From positions 1-64,000 of the forward strand of contig NZ_WSTC01000029.1 in assembly GCF_009789195.1 (NCBI RefSeq): a DNA stretch of 64,000 nucleotides, written 5' to 3'. A program made the position numbers and the translations under genes. This document shows, one piece after another, positions 7,807 through 16,707 of this stretch. The notes beneath the pieces were generated by a model. That model saw only the letters and a program-made list of their open reading frames with translations. It was not told the origin of the DNA and made no database searches. Position 1 is the stretch's first letter, and every line of letters begins with the position of its first letter. Origin of the DNA: Paenibacillus sp. MMS18-CY102 (GTDB lineage: Bacteria; Bacillota; Bacilli; Paenibacillales; Paenibacillaceae).

Positions 7807-9132
7807 TTGTTTAAGTTATCCGATGTTAGCGTTCCGATGCGGCGTACGGTTCATCTTCTCGCCGTCGTTGTGTTGCTTGTGTCGGCCATTATCGTACTTG
7901 CATATGGCAATTATTTTTTACTAGGGGACATTAACAAGCCGAACAATGATGATGTAAAGTACATACGCAGCGCCAAAGTGCTGCTTGAGCAATCGACGCT
8001 CGCGTACAACAGCGGGACGAATCCGACGCTGTTCATCATGCCGGGCATTGTGCTCATTCTGTCGGGATTCATGTGGCTGTTCGGGCATGACGGCGGCGTT
8101 ATTGCGTTCCGGTTATTTCAATGCGTGCAGCAGGCAGTATCGATTTATCTTGTATTCTTCATCGTTCGCCATATGTTCAACCAGCGGGCGGCGATTATTG
8201 CTTGTTTCCTAAGCGCGCTTTATTGGCCGGATTATTTCTCTTCGGGCGAAATTTTGACTGAGACGAGCTTCAAGACGATCTTGCTGCTGCTTGTTGCAGC
8301 AACAATTACGGCGATTCAGCGCAAGCGCTGGGGCTGGTATGCCACAGTAGGGGCGTTGGTCGCAGCCGCAGCTTATTTTAAGCCGCATGCTTCCTTGTAT
8401 CCTGCGGTCCTTCTCATTCTTTGGCTGAAGAACAAGTATTCCTTTAAGCAAATGTTCCAATTTAGCCTAGCGATCGCAGGGGCCTATGTCGTGCTTCTGC
8501 TGCCATGGTGGATTCGCAATATGATTACGTTCGACCGGTTCGTGCTGTTCACGAACTCGGCGGGCAGCCCTTTCTTGCTCGGCACGCGCATCCTAGGGCA
8601 GCTGCCGCCGCCGGGCTTCTTCGTGGAGCATCCGGAATATACGGGCGCGACGTTATTCAAGGGCTCGGATAGCACAGCGATTCAAAAAGGGCTGGACGTT
8701 ATCAAATACGGCTTCACGCACCAGCCGTTCAAATACAGCTACTGGTTCACGCTTGGCAAGATGGCGGAGCTATACTTGAACCCGTACTACTGGCGTCCGG
8801 TTTGGCCAATTGGCCGGGATACGATGAAGTGGATGCAGCAGCTGCTCGTTTATTCAAGCATCATTGGCCTGATCTGGGCAGTAGTTCGCCGTCCATTGGC
8901 GCGTCAATTGCCTGTCCTGCTGACACTGCTATATTTTACAGCGATCTACTTGCCGTTTGTTGCATTCTCACGTTATGGGTACCCGAATGTGGTGCTGCTG
9001 ACGTTCTTCAGCGCTTTCTTAATCGAGCGTGGATACTCCTTCTTGCGCGACCGCAGCAAGTCCACCGATGCCAACACCAAGAACAGCAGCGGCGCTAAGC
9101 GCGCGCTAGAGAGAGGGGGATCCGCTTCATGA
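7807..9132 (+). CDS. GT-C family membrane glycosyltransferase (ArnT/PMT-like)
   Basis: About 441 residues with ten or more hydrophobic helices. After the first helix comes an acidic loop (NKPNNDDVKYIRSAKVLL), where GT-C enzymes place catalytic Asp residues. Such enzymes move a sugar from a polyprenyl-phosphate carrier to an acceptor outside the membrane. A GTG at 7765 is in frame, but the TTG at 7807 follows a GGAGTGGGAG ribosome site and is preferred. The next gene overlaps its end by four bases, so translation is coupled. With the GT2, DUF2304 and SMR-like genes it forms a complete lipid-linked sugar pathway; the sugar and the acceptor are unknown. Confidence 0.75.
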   Translation: MFKLSDVSVPMRRTVHLLAVVVLLVSAIIVLAYGNYFLLGDINKPNNDDVKYIRSAKVLLEQSTLAYNSGTNPTLFIMPGIVLILSGFMWLFGHDGGVIAFRLFQCVQQAVSIYLVFFIVRHMFNQRAAIIACFLSALYWPDYFSSGEILTETSFKTILLLLVAATITAIQRKRWGWYATVGALVAAAAYFKPHASLYPAVLLILWLKNKYSFKQMFQFSLAIAGAYVVLLLPWWIRNMITFDRFVLFTNSAGSPFLLGTRILGQLPPPGFFVEHPEYTGATLFKGSDSTAIQKGLDVIKYGFTHQPFKYSYWFTLGKMAELYLNPYYWRPVWPIGRDTMKWMQQLLVYSSIIGLIWAVVRRPLARQLPVLLTLLYFTAIYLPFVAFSRYGYPNVVLLTFFSAFLIERGYSFLRDRSKSTDANTKNSSGAKRALERGGSAS

Positions 9133-9833
9133 AGACGCTCATTATTATTCCAGCTTATAATGAAGAGGGCAGTATTGCCCAAGTGATTCGCAATATTCAC
9201 GAGCATGCACCCCAAGTGGATGTTGTTGTCGTGAACGACGGCTCCAAGGATCGAACCGAAGCCGTAGCGCGTGCTGCGGGCGCTGATGTGATCACGATGC
9301 CGTTCAACGTCGGAATTGGCGGGGGCATGCAGACAGGTTATCTTTATGCTTTTCATAACCAGTATGACGTAGCTGTACAGATGGATGCAGACGGCCAGCA
9401 CCGGGCGGAGGATTTGCCTCAGCTGCTGGAGCAAGCGAAGTCGAGCGATCTCGTCATCGGCTCGCGTTATGTAGAGCAAACAGCGTACCGTTCGTCCGCT
9501 TCCCGGAGAATCGGCATGCTGTTTTTCTCTGGGCTTGTCAGTATGGTAACCGGACAACGTTTCACCGATACGACGAGTGGCTTCCGTGCGGCGAATCGTA
9601 AAGTTATCGCGTTGTATGCGAGCTATTATCCAGCCGACTATCCTGAGGTTGAGTCGATTGTTTATTTGAAGCGCAGAGGGTGCCAGATTGCGGAAGTGCC
9701 TGCTGAGATGCGCAGCCGTGAGGCGGGACGCTCGTCGATTACGCCCATTCGGTCGGTTTATTATATGGTGAAGGTTACGCTGTCGGTTCTCATGAGTGCA
9801 ACACGCATTCGCGGGGTGAAAACGAGCGGATGA
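9129..9833 (+). CDS. Family 2 glycosyltransferase (polyprenyl-phosphate sugar synthase type)
   Basis: 234 residues of GT-A fold. IIIPAYNEEGSI at the N terminus, VVVNDGSKDRT and the metal-binding DADGQH near residue 83 are those of dolichyl/undecaprenyl-phosphate mannose or glucose synthases. There is no long C-terminal membrane domain, unlike GtrB/ArnC, so the flippase role must be supplied by another protein, fitting the small membrane proteins encoded next. It overlaps both neighbours by 4 bp. Likely reaction: NDP-sugar plus undecaprenyl phosphate to a lipid-linked sugar on the inner face. Confidence 0.85.
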   Translation: MKTLIIIPAYNEEGSIAQVIRNIHEHAPQVDVVVVNDGSKDRTEAVARAAGADVITMPFNVGIGGGMQTGYLYAFHNQYDVAVQMDADGQHRAEDLPQLLEQAKSSDLVIGSRYVEQTAYRSSASRRIGMLFFSGLVSMVTGQRFTDTTSGFRAANRKVIALYASYYPADYPEVESIVYLKRRGCQIAEVPAEMRSREAGRSSITPIRSVYYMVKVTLSVLMSATRIRGVKTSG

Positions 9834-10180
9834 GCATTTATGTATTATCGATCGCCTTTTCGATATTGTTCCTTGTAATCGTGTTTGAGCTTGTGCGGCG
9901 CCAAAGGCTAAAGGAACAATATTCCTTGTTATGGATTTTGTTCGGCGTGCTGCTGCTTGCCGTTTCAATTAATGTCCGCTTTTTGGAGCGGGTTGCCGAG
10001 TGGCTAGATGTCAAATATGCACCAGCGTTGCTCTTCCTGTTCGGGCTGCTGTTCTGCTTCGCTTTCATCCTTCACTTGACGATTGTTGTGTCCAAGCTGA
10101 CCGGCCAAGTGCTGAGGCTGACGCAGGAACTTGCAATTATGAAGGGGAAACGAACTGATGGAGAGGGAGAACGAAATTGA
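9830..10180 (+). CDS. DUF2304 membrane protein
   Basis: 116 residues with three hydrophobic helices (about 1-20, 33-52 and 65-90), followed by a short charged tail. The pattern FELVRRQRLKEQYSLLWILFG is typical of DUF2304, a family often encoded beside polyprenyl-phosphate glycosyltransferases. No enzymatic motif is visible. It overlaps the GT2 gene (ATGA) and the SMR-like gene, so it is probably part of the same membrane complex; its biochemical role is not established. Confidence 0.8.
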   Translation: MSIYVLSIAFSILFLVIVFELVRRQRLKEQYSLLWILFGVLLLAVSINVRFLERVAEWLDVKYAPALLFLFGLLFCFAFILHLTIVVSKLTGQVLRLTQELAIMKGKRTDGEGERN

Positions 10181-10521
10181 GTAAAACGATTAGTTATTTG
10201 CTACTTTTCAGCAACGTTCTGCTGCTAGTAGCGGGGCAAATTTTGTTCAAATGGGGCTTGCAAAAGGCAGGCGGCCTGCAATGGGCGCGCATCGCCTTGT
10301 CGCCAACGATATGGTCAGGCCTTGCGTTATATGGCTTTGCAACACTGCTCTGGTTCGCCGTTCTTACACGGCTGCCGCTAAGCGTCGCTTATCCGATGCA
10401 GAGCACCGCTTATGTGCTCGGACTGCTCGCCGCATGGTTCATCTTTGGCGAGTCGTTATCCGCGACGAAGCTGATCGGCTGTGCCGTTATTCTTATAGGC
10501 GTCTATTTAATCGCCAAATAA
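10177..10521 (+). CDS. SMR/EamA-like small membrane transporter, candidate lipid-linked sugar flippase
   Basis: 114 residues with four helices in the small-multidrug-resistance layout: FKWGLQKAGG after helix 1 and LPLSVAYPMQSTAYVLGLLAAWFIFGES before helix 4. Size and context resemble ArnE/ArnF and related flippases better than drug pumps, because it ends an operon of lipid-linked sugar genes. The start is a TTG after GAGGGAGAACGAA, overlapping the previous stop. The flippase role is inferred from context. Confidence 0.75.
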   Translation: MSKTISYLLLFSNVLLLVAGQILFKWGLQKAGGLQWARIALSPTIWSGLALYGFATLLWFAVLTRLPLSVAYPMQSTAYVLGLLAAWFIFGESLSATKLIGCAVILIGVYLIAK

Positions 10522-10525
10522 ATGA

Positions 10526-10572
10526 AAGGGGGGTTACCAAGCTGATGTTAGCTTGGTAACCCCCTGTTTTTG
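10526..10572 (+). terminator. Terminator of the glycosylation operon
   Basis: Very stable hairpin, GGGGGTTACCAAGC pairing with GCTTGGTAACCCCC across a short loop, followed by a run of T. Confidence 0.9.
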
Positions 10573-10595
10573 CGGAACGCAATTGTTACAAACGA

Positions 10596-11141
10596 TTAGC
10601 CCTCCAACATTTCCAGCACCGATTCACACCATTCGAGCTCAGCTTTGAACCGGCGGTAGCCTTTGTCTAGCAAAATATAAATGCCGAACATAGGGGAGTT
10701 TAGCACGGGCGCCGTGCTTGGCCAATCCGCAGATTGCTGGATGGCCATTTTCTTTTGGTCCAAATAATCAAGCTTGCTTCGGCAATAGGCGGCGCGATCC
10801 TCGAACAGCTGCCTTCCCTCTTGGGGGCTGACGATAGAGCCGAGGCAGAAGGCTTTAAACAAAAGCTCATCGCGAAGTGCGGGCTCAGCCGGCGGGACAG
10901 CGAGCCATTCCCGCAGCTTCTCTTTGCCAGCATCGGTGATGGCATACATTTTTTTGTCAGGTTTGTCCTTCTGTTCAATAAGCTCATAACGGACATAACC
11001 CTCCTGCTCCATACAGGACAGCAACGGGTAGATTTGGCTATGCTTCGCCGGCCAGAATGGCTGGATACGCTGGGTTAAGTCATAGCCGCTGTAGATTTCA
11101 TTCGTTAGTAAGCTGAGCAGCCCGTAGGCTAATGTATTCAA
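10596..11141 (-). CDS. PadR family transcriptional regulator
   Basis: A winged-helix repressor of about 181 residues. NTLAYGLLSLLTNEIYSGYDLTQRI and HSQIYPLLSCMEQEGYVRYELIEQ are the PadR DNA-binding domain, followed by a helical C-terminal dimerisation domain (PadR C/Vir type). I place the start at the TTG at 11141, which follows GGAAGG; ATGs at 11159 and 11189 are in frame but lack ribosome sites. It is divergent from a DHA2 multidrug exporter, the usual PadR arrangement, and an ATGT-N8-ACAT operator lies in front of the exporter. It probably represses that gene and loses grip when an inducer binds. Confidence 0.88.
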   Translation of the reverse strand: MNTLAYGLLSLLTNEIYSGYDLTQRIQPFWPAKHSQIYPLLSCMEQEGYVRYELIEQKDKPDKKMYAITDAGKEKLREWLAVPPAEPALRDELLFKAFCLGSIVSPQEGRQLFEDRAAYCRSKLDYLDQKKMAIQQSADWPSTAPVLNSPMFGIYILLDKGYRRFKAELEWCESVLEMLEG

Positions 11142-11168
11142 TGTTGCCACGCCTTCCATAAGTAAACT

Positions 11169-11197
11169 TTGACATATGCAAGTTCCCATAGTATGAT
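11169..11197 (+). promoter_or_regulatory. Sigma-A promoter of the DHA2 exporter
   Basis: TTGACA at 11169-11174, a 17-bp spacer, and TATGAT at 11192-11197: near-consensus. The predicted transcription start (about 11204) falls just before the PadR-type operator. Confidence 0.8.
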
Positions 11198-11218
11198 CGG
11201 ATTTGTCTATTTCTTCTT

Positions 11219-11238
11219 ATATGTAAATATAGACATAT
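11219..11238 (+). promoter_or_regulatory. PadR-type operator
   Basis: Inverted repeat ATATGT-N8-ACATAT, matching the ATGT-N8-ACAT box known for PadR regulators. It sits between the strong promoter and the exporter ribosome site, where a bound repressor would block transcription. Confidence 0.7.
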
Positions 11239-11267
11239 TGTATGAGATCATAGAGGAGGATTCAACC

Positions 11268-12746
11268 TTGAGTAAGGAAACTCAGAAACCAATACGTGAA
11301 TTACCGATATTGGTTGCTATTTTTATCGGCTCATTCTTGTGCGTGCTCGCATCGACGACCATTAATATCGCGTTGCCGATTTTGCAGGACCACTTCCATA
11401 CGAGCCTGAGCACGATTCAGTGGACGTTAACTGGCTTTATGCTGGCGATGGGAACGACAGCGCCGCTGGTCGGCTATTTGGGCGAGAAGTTCAGCTACAA
11501 ACGGTTATATCTGTTCTCGCTTATCGGCTTCACGCTGGCGTCGTGCTTATGTGCACTAGCATGGGACGAATACTCGCTGATTGCCTTCCGTGTCTTCCAA
11601 GGCGCATTCAGTGGACTTATTATTCCGGCTACAATGTCTATTATTTATCAAGTGTTTCCAAAAGAAAAGCAGGCGATGGCAATCGCGCTCTGGGGCCTTG
11701 CTTCCATGTTGGCGCCAGCGTTTGGCCCAACCCTAAGCGGCTGGATGCTCGAAAACTTCGCATGGGAATGGCTGTTCATCATGAACATTCCGATCGGCTT
11801 GATCGCGATCCTGTTCGTTGTCGCGTACATTCCTTATTACAGGCTTAGTGTGCCAAAACGGTTCGACAGCATCGGTTTCGTTACCGTTATCGTGAGCAGT
11901 GCATCATTGCTGGTTGCACTGGGCCAAGGGCATAATTGGGGCTGGGATTCGACCAAAGTTATCGGGCTTCTCATCATCGGTTTGCTAGCGCTCATCGTGT
12001 TCATCTGGCGCGAGCTGACGACGGAAACCCCGCTGCTTAACCTGCGCGTCTTCCGCAACGGCCGTTATACGATCAACCTGATCATTACGAATATCCTCAC
12101 GATCAGCTTGTACTCCGGTACGTTCCTGACGCCGGTATTCCTGCAGCGTATTCAGCACGTTTCGGCTATGGATACAGGATTGATCCTGCTGCCTGCTTCG
12201 CTCGTAATGGCTTTCGCCATGCCGATTGTCGGCAAGCTCTATTCGAAAGTAGGGCCAGGCATTTTGATGGCTGTCGGCATCGTTCTGCTCTGCATAGGCA
12301 CATTAACGCAAAGCTGGCTCAGCATTGACGTATCGCATACGTACATTTTGTTATGGATGATCGTCCGTAACCTTGGCATTGCCTTTATTATGATGCCGGC
12401 CAGCAATGCAGGGATGGAGACGGTTCCGCCACAGCTGTCGGGCCATGCATCGTCCATCATGAACTGGACAAGAAATGTGTTCGGCTCGTTCGCCATTGCG
12501 ATCTTTACAACGCTGCTTGCTTCCTACACAACGTCCCATGCTAAGGATTTAACCCTAGCAGGCGACAAGGACCCTACGCATGTCGGCATGATGGCGTTCA
12601 CGATGAGCGTGAACGATGTGTACTTCATCGCGACGATTATCGCCGCCATTGCGCTCCCGCTTAGCTTTATGGTTCGCAAAACGAAGCAGGATAAGCCGAA
12701 GGCAGGACCTGGTGTAGAAAACGCCGGTCAAGCGACGAAGGCTTAA
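11268..12746 (+). CDS. DHA2 family (14-helix) MFS multidrug exporter
   Basis: 492 residues, EmrB/QacA type: the motif at the first periplasmic loop and helix 2 (LPILQDHFHTSLSTIQWTLTGFML), motif A (GYLGEKFSYKRLY) and the antiporter helix 5 (GLASMLAPAFGPTLSGW) are all present. It exports hydrophobic drugs in exchange for protons. The frame extends upstream, but the TTG at 11268 follows a GAGGAGG ribosome site and lies downstream of the promoter and PadR operator. A second DHA2 protein is encoded at 49154. Specificity is unknown. Confidence 0.88.
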   Translation: MSKETQKPIRELPILVAIFIGSFLCVLASTTINIALPILQDHFHTSLSTIQWTLTGFMLAMGTTAPLVGYLGEKFSYKRLYLFSLIGFTLASCLCALAWDEYSLIAFRVFQGAFSGLIIPATMSIIYQVFPKEKQAMAIALWGLASMLAPAFGPTLSGWMLENFAWEWLFIMNIPIGLIAILFVVAYIPYYRLSVPKRFDSIGFVTVIVSSASLLVALGQGHNWGWDSTKVIGLLIIGLLALIVFIWRELTTETPLLNLRVFRNGRYTINLIITNILTISLYSGTFLTPVFLQRIQHVSAMDTGLILLPASLVMAFAMPIVGKLYSKVGPGILMAVGIVLLCIGTLTQSWLSIDVSHTYILLWMIVRNLGIAFIMMPASNAGMETVPPQLSGHASSIMNWTRNVFGSFAIAIFTTLLASYTTSHAKDLTLAGDKDPTHVGMMAFTMSVNDVYFIATIIAAIALPLSFMVRKTKQDKPKAGPGVENAGQATKA

Positions 12747-12767
12747 GATTGCTAGAATAGCTACACA

Positions 12768-12803
12768 TGAAAGGGGCTTCCACTAGTGGGGCCTCTTTTT
12801 TGT
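12768..12803 (+). terminator. Terminator of the DHA2 exporter
   Basis: Hairpin (AGGGGC..CCAC / GTGG..GCCTCT) followed by six T. Confidence 0.75.
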
Positions 12804-12828
12804 GGCATAAACTTTAAGGGATCTTTAG

Positions 12829-12857
12829 TTGTTGTTCCATAAGTTGGGATTTAAAAT
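12829..12857 (+). promoter_or_regulatory. Possible promoter of the stalk-domain protein gene
   Basis: TTGTTG, a 17-bp spacer and TAAAAT, about 70 bp before the ATG at 12927. Confidence 0.45.
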
Positions 12858-12926
12858 AATGGAGAATCTTATTTATATGCAAATGAAAGCTTGATGGCGT
12901 CATGACATGAAGAAGGGCGTGACAGA

Positions 12927-14435
12927 ATGAGACGGCACAGATGGATGATCGTTACAGCAGTCATATTATTAATTTTCGTTATTAAGGGAAGTGTTGAAGC
13001 TGCGGCAGGGGGCAAGGAAGGGACGGGCCAATCGACGGCATGGCTGAAGCTCACGATCGATGGACGGCCTATAGCTGATAAGCCTTACCTCAATAAAGGA
13101 ACGACTATGGTGCCAGTCGCCCCGATTGCAGCGGCGCTTGGAGGCAAGGTGGAGGATGCAATCGACAAAACGAAGGTGCAATGGGGCGACATGGCCGTTA
13201 TTTTGGCAAGCGGGACTAAGGAAGCAACCATTAACGGCGGGGAGGTGCTTTTGCCGGAGGTGCCAGTGAAGCTTAACGGCAAGCTATACTTGCCATTTAA
13301 GGCCATAGTAAATGTGTTTGGAATTAATGCGGGATACAAGCCAAATGAAAAAACAGTTGAGCTAACGACGAAAAACAAGAAGGCTATTATTTACGGTTAT
13401 GCCGTCGATAAGTATGGGCAGCCTGTTACGCGAGGAGAAATATATTTATCGAGCTTCAGCCCAAAGCTAGTTGGTTATGAGCTAAGATTCTGGAATGGTT
13501 TTTACCGAATTGAAGTAGAAGAGGGCACTTATTCTGCTAGGCTTAAGATCAATGATTATACATTTAATTTGCCAGATATTAACGTTCAGATCAGAAATAA
13601 CGATCGCGTATTCGTTCATTTGGCGCAGCCAAAACCTAATCTGATGATTAATGTTCATTATGAGGACGGGCAGCCGGTGGAGTATGGCTCGCTCGTTCTG
13701 CGGCTGAATGGCCGAGAAGCAAAAATCGAAATCGATCAGGGGAAAGCCGAATATAAGGTTAGTGAGAAAGGGCAGCTATTTATTGATGAAATCTCTGTCA
13801 ATAACAGCAATTATAATGAATGGGACGTGTATGAGCTTTATGATGTGGATCCGAATGAACGGAATAAAGCCGTAGATGTCGTTGTACATCGTCCGAATGT
13901 CCGTTTACAGGCGAAGAACAATGGAAAGCTCCAAAATGGAGCAATGGAACTTCAATATCCGCAATTGGCAATGCAGTTCTCTCCTTTGTACAACTTATGG
14001 GAAGGTGAAATAGTTTTATACTTGCCTATAGGTACGTATCATTGGGTTAATTTCACCAGTTATAGTAACGGCCAGAAATTTAAAATAGATAAGGCGATTA
14101 CGATAACGGACGAGAATGTAAACACGGCTACAGTTATCGTTTGGGAAATGCCTGATAGCTTCATTAGCGGGAACGTTCAGTTTATGAAAGGATCGTCAGC
14201 CATAGCAATCAGTGATATTGATGAGTTAGTTTTTTCAACGGTCGCCGATTTTTCCGTGCCTCCCGTGGCTAGCGTATCGATTGAGCCTGACGGGAGCTAT
14301 GATGCTTATCTCCCAGATGGGAATTATTATGTGTTTTATAGGTCAATAGGAAAAATGTTGCAAATAATCAGCGATATGTTTGTGGTGGCTGACGGGAAAG
14401 CTGCTTCCCCCAATTTTGTAATAAAAATCGATTAA
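12927..14435 (+). CDS. Secreted protein with copper-amine-oxidase N-terminal stalk domain and beta-sandwich repeats
   Basis: 502 residues. A signal peptide or anchor occupies residues 1-27 (IVTAVILLIFVIKGSVEAAA). Residues 35-150 form the copper amine oxidase N-terminal domain (WLKLTIDGRPI, MVPVAPIAAALGGKV, KLYLPFKAIVNVFGI), which in Paenibacillus is a generic cell-surface stalk and does not imply amine oxidase activity. The rest consists of repeated carboxypeptidase-regulatory-like beta-sandwich segments (for example GYAVDKYGQPVTRGEIYLSS and VHYEDGQPVEYGSLVLRLNG). No catalytic motif is seen. It is probably an adhesin or wall-associated scaffold. Confidence 0.75.
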   Translation: MRRHRWMIVTAVILLIFVIKGSVEAAAGGKEGTGQSTAWLKLTIDGRPIADKPYLNKGTTMVPVAPIAAALGGKVEDAIDKTKVQWGDMAVILASGTKEATINGGEVLLPEVPVKLNGKLYLPFKAIVNVFGINAGYKPNEKTVELTTKNKKAIIYGYAVDKYGQPVTRGEIYLSSFSPKLVGYELRFWNGFYRIEVEEGTYSARLKINDYTFNLPDINVQIRNNDRVFVHLAQPKPNLMINVHYEDGQPVEYGSLVLRLNGREAKIEIDQGKAEYKVSEKGQLFIDEISVNNSNYNEWDVYELYDVDPNERNKAVDVVVHRPNVRLQAKNNGKLQNGAMELQYPQLAMQFSPLYNLWEGEIVLYLPIGTYHWVNFTSYSNGQKFKIDKAITITDENVNTATVIVWEMPDSFISGNVQFMKGSSAIAISDIDELVFSTVADFSVPPVASVSIEPDGSYDAYLPDGNYYVFYRSIGKMLQIISDMFVVADGKAASPNFVIKID

Positions 14436-14511
14436 CTGGCAAAAGGCTGTTTCACCGAATCTCATCATATATCTTTCATATGGGGTTAGTTTTTATGAAG
14501 GGGGGGAAGCG

Positions 14512-15072
14512 ATGGAAACACTGTTTCTGGCCTGCCTCATTGGAGGCGTGCTCTATGCGATTGTTAGTGTGCTTATAGGAGACTGGCTTGGGCAAATGCT
14601 GGATGGGGCGCTCGATTTTCTATCAGCGGATGGACATCCTTGGCTGCATTCGACGGCCATTGTCGGCGGCATTACGGTGTTTGGCGGTGCTGGGCTGCTG
14701 CTGGAGCGATACACCATGCTTAGTGCAATATCCGTTCTGGTCGCAGCCTTATTAGTTGCCATCGTAATGGGGATTGCCATGTTCTTCTTATATATTCGCC
14801 CGATGGAGCAGAGCGAGAACTCAACGGCATTCTCGATGAAATCGTTAGTAGGCAAGGCTGCAGAGGTGTTGGTCCCGATCCCAGCAGCAGGCTGTGGCGA
14901 GGTGCTGGTAAAGGTTGGGGCGGGCTTCACGAATCAAATCGCAGCAAGCTACGATGGCGAGCCTATCGCGGGAGGTGCACGTGTCGTTATCGTCGAAGCA
15001 ACGAATGATACGCTGCTTGTCTCACAGGTAGACCTGCCATTGCTCAGTGACGAAACAGAAAGGGGAATGTAA
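14512..15072 (+). CDS. yuaF: NfeD-like membrane protein partner of flotillin (YuaF-like)
   Basis: 186 residues: two or three hydrophobic helices (about 1-25, 45-60 and 75-100), then a small C-terminal OB-fold (LVGKAAEVLVPIPAAGCGEVLVKVG to RVVIVEATNDTLLVSQV), the short NfeD1b architecture. The gene directly precedes flotillin with only three bases between stop and start, as in the Bacillus yuaF-floT operon, where the partner helps organise flotillin membrane domains. The ribosome site GAAGGGGGG is strong. I looked for the sigma-W promoter known for this operon in B. subtilis and did not find a convincing one. Confidence 0.85.
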   Translation: METLFLACLIGGVLYAIVSVLIGDWLGQMLDGALDFLSADGHPWLHSTAIVGGITVFGGAGLLLERYTMLSAISVLVAALLVAIVMGIAMFFLYIRPMEQSENSTAFSMKSLVGKAAEVLVPIPAAGCGEVLVKVGAGFTNQIAASYDGEPIAGGARVVIVEATNDTLLVSQVDLPLLSDETERGM

Positions 15073-15075
15073 ATT

Positions 15076-16596
15076 TTGCAAGATTATCTTCTTATTCCTG
15101 TTGTCGTAGTTGGTGTATTGGTCGTGCTTGGCCTGGCTTTCTGGGCTCGTTATAAAACAGTAAGCCCTGATGAAGCGATGCTCGTAACGGGCTCATTTCT
15201 CGGGGGACGCAATACATTGGTCGACGAATCCGGCCGGAAAGTCAAAATCATCCGCGGCGGCGGCGCATTTATCCTTCCTATTTTTCAGAAAGCAGAGTTT
15301 CTGTCGCTCCTTTCGCACAAGCTCGATGTATCGACACCAGAGGTGTACACCGAACAGGGCGTTCCAGTTATGGCGGACGGCGTTGCCATTATCAAAATCG
15401 GCGGATCGGTCGAGGATATCGCAACTGCTGCGGAGCAGTTTCTCGGCAAGCCGACAGAGGCGTTGAAGAGCGAAGCGCAGGAGGTGCTTGAAGGCCATTT
15501 GCGCGCGATTCTTGGCACGATGACGGTCGAAGAGGTATACAAGAATCGGGACAAGTTCGCCCAAGAGGTGCAGGGCGTAGCAGCGAAGGATTTGAAGAAG
15601 ATGGGGCTGCAAATCGTCTCTTTCACCATCAAAGACCTGCGTGACAAGCACGGGTACTTAGACGCGCTCGGCAAGCCGCGTATCGCAGCGGTGAAGCGAG
15701 ATGCGGAAATCGCCGAAGCTGAAGCGGTTCGGGACGCGAGAATTCAGAAGGCGCTGGCGGCAGAGGCGGGGCAGAAGGCGGAGCTGCTACGGGATACGAA
15801 TATCGCCGAGGCGGAGAAGGATAAGGAAATGAAAGTCGCAACCTTCAAGCGCGACCAAGATACGGCAAGGGCGGAAGCGGATCAAGCGTACTCGATTCAG
15901 GAAGCGCGGACGAAGCAGAGCGTTGTCGAGGAGCAAATGAAGGTTGAGCTCGTGCGCAAGGAGCGGGAAATTGACCTTGAAGGCAAAGAGATTTTGCGCC
16001 GCGAGAAGCAATACGATGCGGAAGTGAAGAAGAAGGCCGATGCGGACCGATATGCGGTCGAGCAGGCAGCCGAAGCGGATAAGGCGAAGCAGCTTCGGGA
16101 AGCCGATGCGGTGAAATACCGGATTGAAGCAGAAGCGCAGGCGAATGCCGAGCAGAAGCGATTAGAAGGGTTGGCCGTCGCAGATGCCGAGCGGGCCAAG
16201 GGTACGGCAGAGGCAGAGGTCATTCGATTGCGCGGCCTAGCGGAAGCTGAGGCGAAGGAGAAGCTGGCGCAAGCGTTCGAGAAGTTCGGCGAGGCGGCCG
16301 TGCTCGACATTATCGTTCGCATGCTGCCGGAGCTTGCGGCGAACGTTGCATCCCCGATCAGCAATATCGACAAGCTCACCGTCGTTGATACGGGGCATGG
16401 CGAAGGGGCTGCACGCCTTAGCAATTACGTCACATCATTAATGGCAACTGCGCCTGAGATGTTGCGCAGCGTGTCCGGCATTGATGTGAACGCGCTTGTC
16501 CAAGGGTTGACGTCGAAAGCGGTAACGGACCGAGCGCCTGAAGCTACTGCTGCTGTGATTGCTCCGCCAACATTGCCTTCGGCTGGCGAAGCATAA
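15076..16596 (+). CDS. floT: Flotillin, membrane-domain scaffold protein
   Basis: 506 residues. One N-terminal membrane helix (LIPVVVVGVLVVLGLAFWARY) is followed by an SPFH/PHB domain (about 30-200) and a long coiled-coil rich in Ala and Glu (EAEA/AEAQ-type repeats, about 200-410), then a C-terminal oligomerisation region. This is the standard flotillin plan. It organises fluid membrane microdomains and their signalling and secretion clients. The TTG start follows AAGGGGA and is immediately downstream of the NfeD gene. Confidence 0.93.
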   Translation: MQDYLLIPVVVVGVLVVLGLAFWARYKTVSPDEAMLVTGSFLGGRNTLVDESGRKVKIIRGGGAFILPIFQKAEFLSLLSHKLDVSTPEVYTEQGVPVMADGVAIIKIGGSVEDIATAAEQFLGKPTEALKSEAQEVLEGHLRAILGTMTVEEVYKNRDKFAQEVQGVAAKDLKKMGLQIVSFTIKDLRDKHGYLDALGKPRIAAVKRDAEIAEAEAVRDARIQKALAAEAGQKAELLRDTNIAEAEKDKEMKVATFKRDQDTARAEADQAYSIQEARTKQSVVEEQMKVELVRKEREIDLEGKEILRREKQYDAEVKKKADADRYAVEQAAEADKAKQLREADAVKYRIEAEAQANAEQKRLEGLAVADAERAKGTAEAEVIRLRGLAEAEAKEKLAQAFEKFGEAAVLDIIVRMLPELAANVASPISNIDKLTVVDTGHGEGAARLSNYVTSLMATAPEMLRSVSGIDVNALVQGLTSKAVTDRAPEATAAVIAPPTLPSAGEA

Positions 16597-16613
16597 GTTT
16601 AGAAGCTCATTTA

Positions 16614-16650
16614 CCGAGAGAACTCCCGAAGTGGAGCTCTCTTTTTTGTT
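16614..16650 (+). terminator. Terminator of the flotillin operon
   Basis: GAGAG/CTCTC stem with inner CTCC/GGAG pairs and a run of T. Confidence 0.85.
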
Positions 16651-16707
16651 ATGCGCTGAAATTGCAGGCTGAGCGGTACGTCGTATTTCTGGTACAGCAG
16701 CCTGCTC

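Noticed and set aside
8973-9968. 331-codon minus-strand frame opposite the glycosyltransferase genes
   Set aside because: Shadow of two well-supported plus-strand genes; its sequence is basic and low complexity.
14436-14511. Sigma-W promoter of the flotillin operon, known in B. subtilis
   Set aside because: No TGAAAC-N16-CGTA on the correct strand; a TGAAAC-like word occurs only in the opposite orientation.
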